Below the pieces are notes generated by a model. That model worked only from the letters and a program-made list of their open reading frames with translations. It had not been told where the DNA came from and searched no databases. A DNA stretch of 5,649 bases from Candidatus Aenigmatarchaeota archaeon (GTDB taxonomy: Archaea; Aenigmatarchaeota; Aenigmatarchaeia; Aenigmatarchaeales; Aenigmatarchaeaceae). The translations under genes were made by a program, and so were the position numbers. The stretch covers positions 1-5,649 of the forward strand of contig WVXN01000032.1 in assembly GCA_011773475.1 (NCBI GenBank), read 5' to 3'. Of the stretch, positions 4,513-5,649 are shown in pieces; the stretch's first letter is position 1, and every line of letters starts with the position of its first letter.

Positions 4513-5649
4513 TTAATTTATTTTTTTATGTATTTTTTCCAGCTTCTTAATTCCATTCATGTAAGGAACCAAAACCTTAGGAACCAAAACTGTCCCATCT
4601 TTTTGTTGATATTGTTCGATAATAGCAACTATAGTTCTTGAAGTTGCCAAAGCAGTATTGTTAAGAGTATGAACAAAACCAATAGGCGCTTGTCCCTCTT
4701 TTTCTCTATATCTTGTATTTAATCTTCTTGCTTGATAGTCTGTACAATTTGAATTTGAACCTGATTCTCTAAATTCTCCATCAGCCATCCAAATCTCTAT
4801 ATCATACATTTTTGCAGCCTTTGATGGCGTATCAGCACTGCAAGCAACTACAACCCTATGATGCAAACCTAATTTTTGATAAAGTTCTTCTGAATTTTTT
4901 TGTAGTTCTTCTAATAAATCCCAGCTTTTTTCTGGAGAACAGAAAATAAATTGCTCTATTTTATTAAATTGGTGAACTCTAAACAATCCTTTTGAATATT
5001 TTCCATGTGTCCCTACTTCCTTTCTAAAACAAGAACTAACACCACAAATTCTTATAGGCAATTCGTCTTTGTTAAAAATTTTATCAGCGAACATACCTCC
5101 CAAAGGATATTCGGCTGTTGGTATTAAGTACATATCTTCACCATCAATTTTATAACTAGCTTCAGCAAAGTTATGTGGATCTCCAATCATTCCTTCGTAT
5201 ATTTTTTTGTTTATTAAAAACGGTGGTATGAATATTTGAAATCCTTTTTTAATAAGAAAATCTAAAGCAAATTTTTGTATAGCCAAGTCTAGTAAAACTA
5301 AAGGTCCCTTTAAATAATGAAACGCATTACCAGAAACCTTTGCTGCAGTTTCCATATCAATTAATTTAAGATTTTGTAAAATTTCTAAATGACTTTTTGG
5401 TTCAAAATCAAATTTAGGAGTATTACCCCAAGTTTTTATTACAACATTATCATTCTCATCTTTTCCAAAAGGAACAGACTCATGAAGGAGATTTGGCAAT
5501 CTCATTAAAGCATAATCAATCTTTTCTTTAAGGTCTTTTATTTCTTTTTCTATTTTTTCTATTTCTTCAGGTATTTTTTCAGCTTCCTTTATTTTTTTAG
5601 AAGCAGTTTTACCTTTTTTCTTTAATTCGGATATTTCTTTAGATATAAG
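4513..5649 (-). CDS. serS: Seryl-tRNA synthetase, N-terminus beyond the window
   Basis: This cytoplasmic class IIa enzyme activates serine with ATP and charges tRNA-Ser. The frame is open through the right edge: 48 codons upstream of the methionine at 5505 encode a Lys/Glu-rich helix (SKEISELKKKGKTA ... KEKIDYAL), the second half of the tRNA-binding coiled-coil arm. That methionine is therefore internal, and 378 residues are visible. Compared with ~430-residue relatives, about 50 N-terminal residues are missing from view. Counted from the visible left end, the catalytic core shows the serine-binding TAE (178-180, in LIPTAEYPL), motif 2 (FRKEVGTHGKYSKGLFRVHQF, F208-F228), the SNCTDYQARR block (300-309), and motif 3 (NNTALATSRTIVAIIE, R338). 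This is the common type, not the rare methanogen type. The tRNA-binding block reads GSNSNCTDYQ where SxCSNCTDxQ is usual; catalytic residues look intact. Confidence 0.96.
   Translation of the reverse strand, partial: LISKEISELKKKGKTASKKIKEAEKIPEEIEKIEKEIKDLKEKIDYALMRLPNLLHESVPFGKDENDNVVIKTWGNTPKFDFEPKSHLEILQNLKLIDMETAAKVSGNAFHYLKGPLVLLDLAIQKFALDFLIKKGFQIFIPPFLINKKIYEGMIGDPHNFAEASYKIDGEDMYLIPTAEYPLGGMFADKIFNKDELPIRICGVSSCFRKEVGTHGKYSKGLFRVHQFNKIEQFIFCSPEKSWDLLEELQKNSEELYQKLGLHHRVVVACSADTPSKAAKMYDIEIWMADGEFRESGSNSNCTDYQARRLNTRYREKEGQAPIGFVHTLNNTALATSRTIVAIIEQYQQKDGTVLVPKVLVPYMNGIKKLEKIHKKIN
4517..4540 (+). terminator. T-tract terminator after the membrane-protein gene
   Basis: T7 (4521-4527) and T6 (4533-4538) runs begin 11 bases after the TAG stop at 4508-4510, fitting a U-tract archaeal terminator. 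The tract lies inside the 3' end of the convergent SerRS gene, where it is the complement of the lysine codons of its C-terminus. Confidence 0.5.

Noticed and set aside
4513..5505. SerRS starting at the ATG at 5505
   Set aside because: The frame continues open for 48 codons to the window edge and encodes the family's coiled-coil arm directly before RLPNLLHESVP, so 5505 is an internal methionine.
1..5649. CRISPR array, tRNA or rRNA gene, insertion sequence, toxin-antitoxin pair or phage module
   Set aside because: No regularly spaced direct repeats, cloverleaf sequence, terminal inverted repeats or integrase/transposase motifs were found. The two small genes have separate promoters and a 52-base gap and show no toxin or antitoxin family features.

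Overview
The window looks like chromosomal DNA from an AT-rich archaeon, plausibly of the DPANN group (Woesearchaeota/Pacearchaeota-like). The archaeal assignment rests on three things seen here. The type IA topoisomerase has archaeal signatures (ACDYDNEGSLIG in Toprim, ISYPRTSS at the active tyrosine, several C-terminal zinc motifs). The short spacers upstream of the minus-strand genes carry BRE/TATA-like elements of the form (g)aaaagg-ttttaaat. Two starts are preceded by GTGAT, which matches the archaeal anti-Shine-Dalgarno. The DPANN placement is an inference from compact, AT-rich, lysine-rich coding and small orphan genes.

Layout from left to right: (1) 7-930 (+), an unrecognised 307-residue soluble protein built from two diverged tandem copies of a ~105-residue unit plus a C-terminal tail. 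(2) 938-3157 (-), a complete archaeal DNA topoisomerase I, convergent with gene 1 across a 7-base gap. (3) 3228-3515 (-) and (4) 3568-3834 (-), two small orphan genes of 95 and 88 codons on the same strand as the topoisomerase. (5) 3911-4510 (+), divergent from gene 4 over a 76-base spacer with a perfect inverted repeat; it encodes a two-helix membrane-anchored protein with a coiled-coil/SHOCT-like middle and a Cys/His C-terminal module. (6) 4513-5649 (-), seryl-tRNA synthetase, convergent with gene 5 over 2 bases. Its N-terminal ~50 residues lie beyond the right edge.

The topoisomerase and SerRS are housekeeping functions (DNA supercoiling and decatenation; serine charging of tRNA). The four other genes are not recognisable by eye and show no clear functional link to them. 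Each minus-strand gene between 3157 and 3834 has its own promoter-like element, so this is probably a row of short transcription units and not one tight operon. I see no tRNA, rRNA, CRISPR array, insertion sequence or integrase. No non-coding gap exceeds 80 bases.

The points most worth following are a tandemly duplicated Cys micro-motif (CxxCGx5CxC twice, 14-residue period) inserted in the topoisomerase zinc tail, the duplicated-domain protein at the left edge, and the membrane-anchored Cys/His protein with its palindromic divergent promoter.
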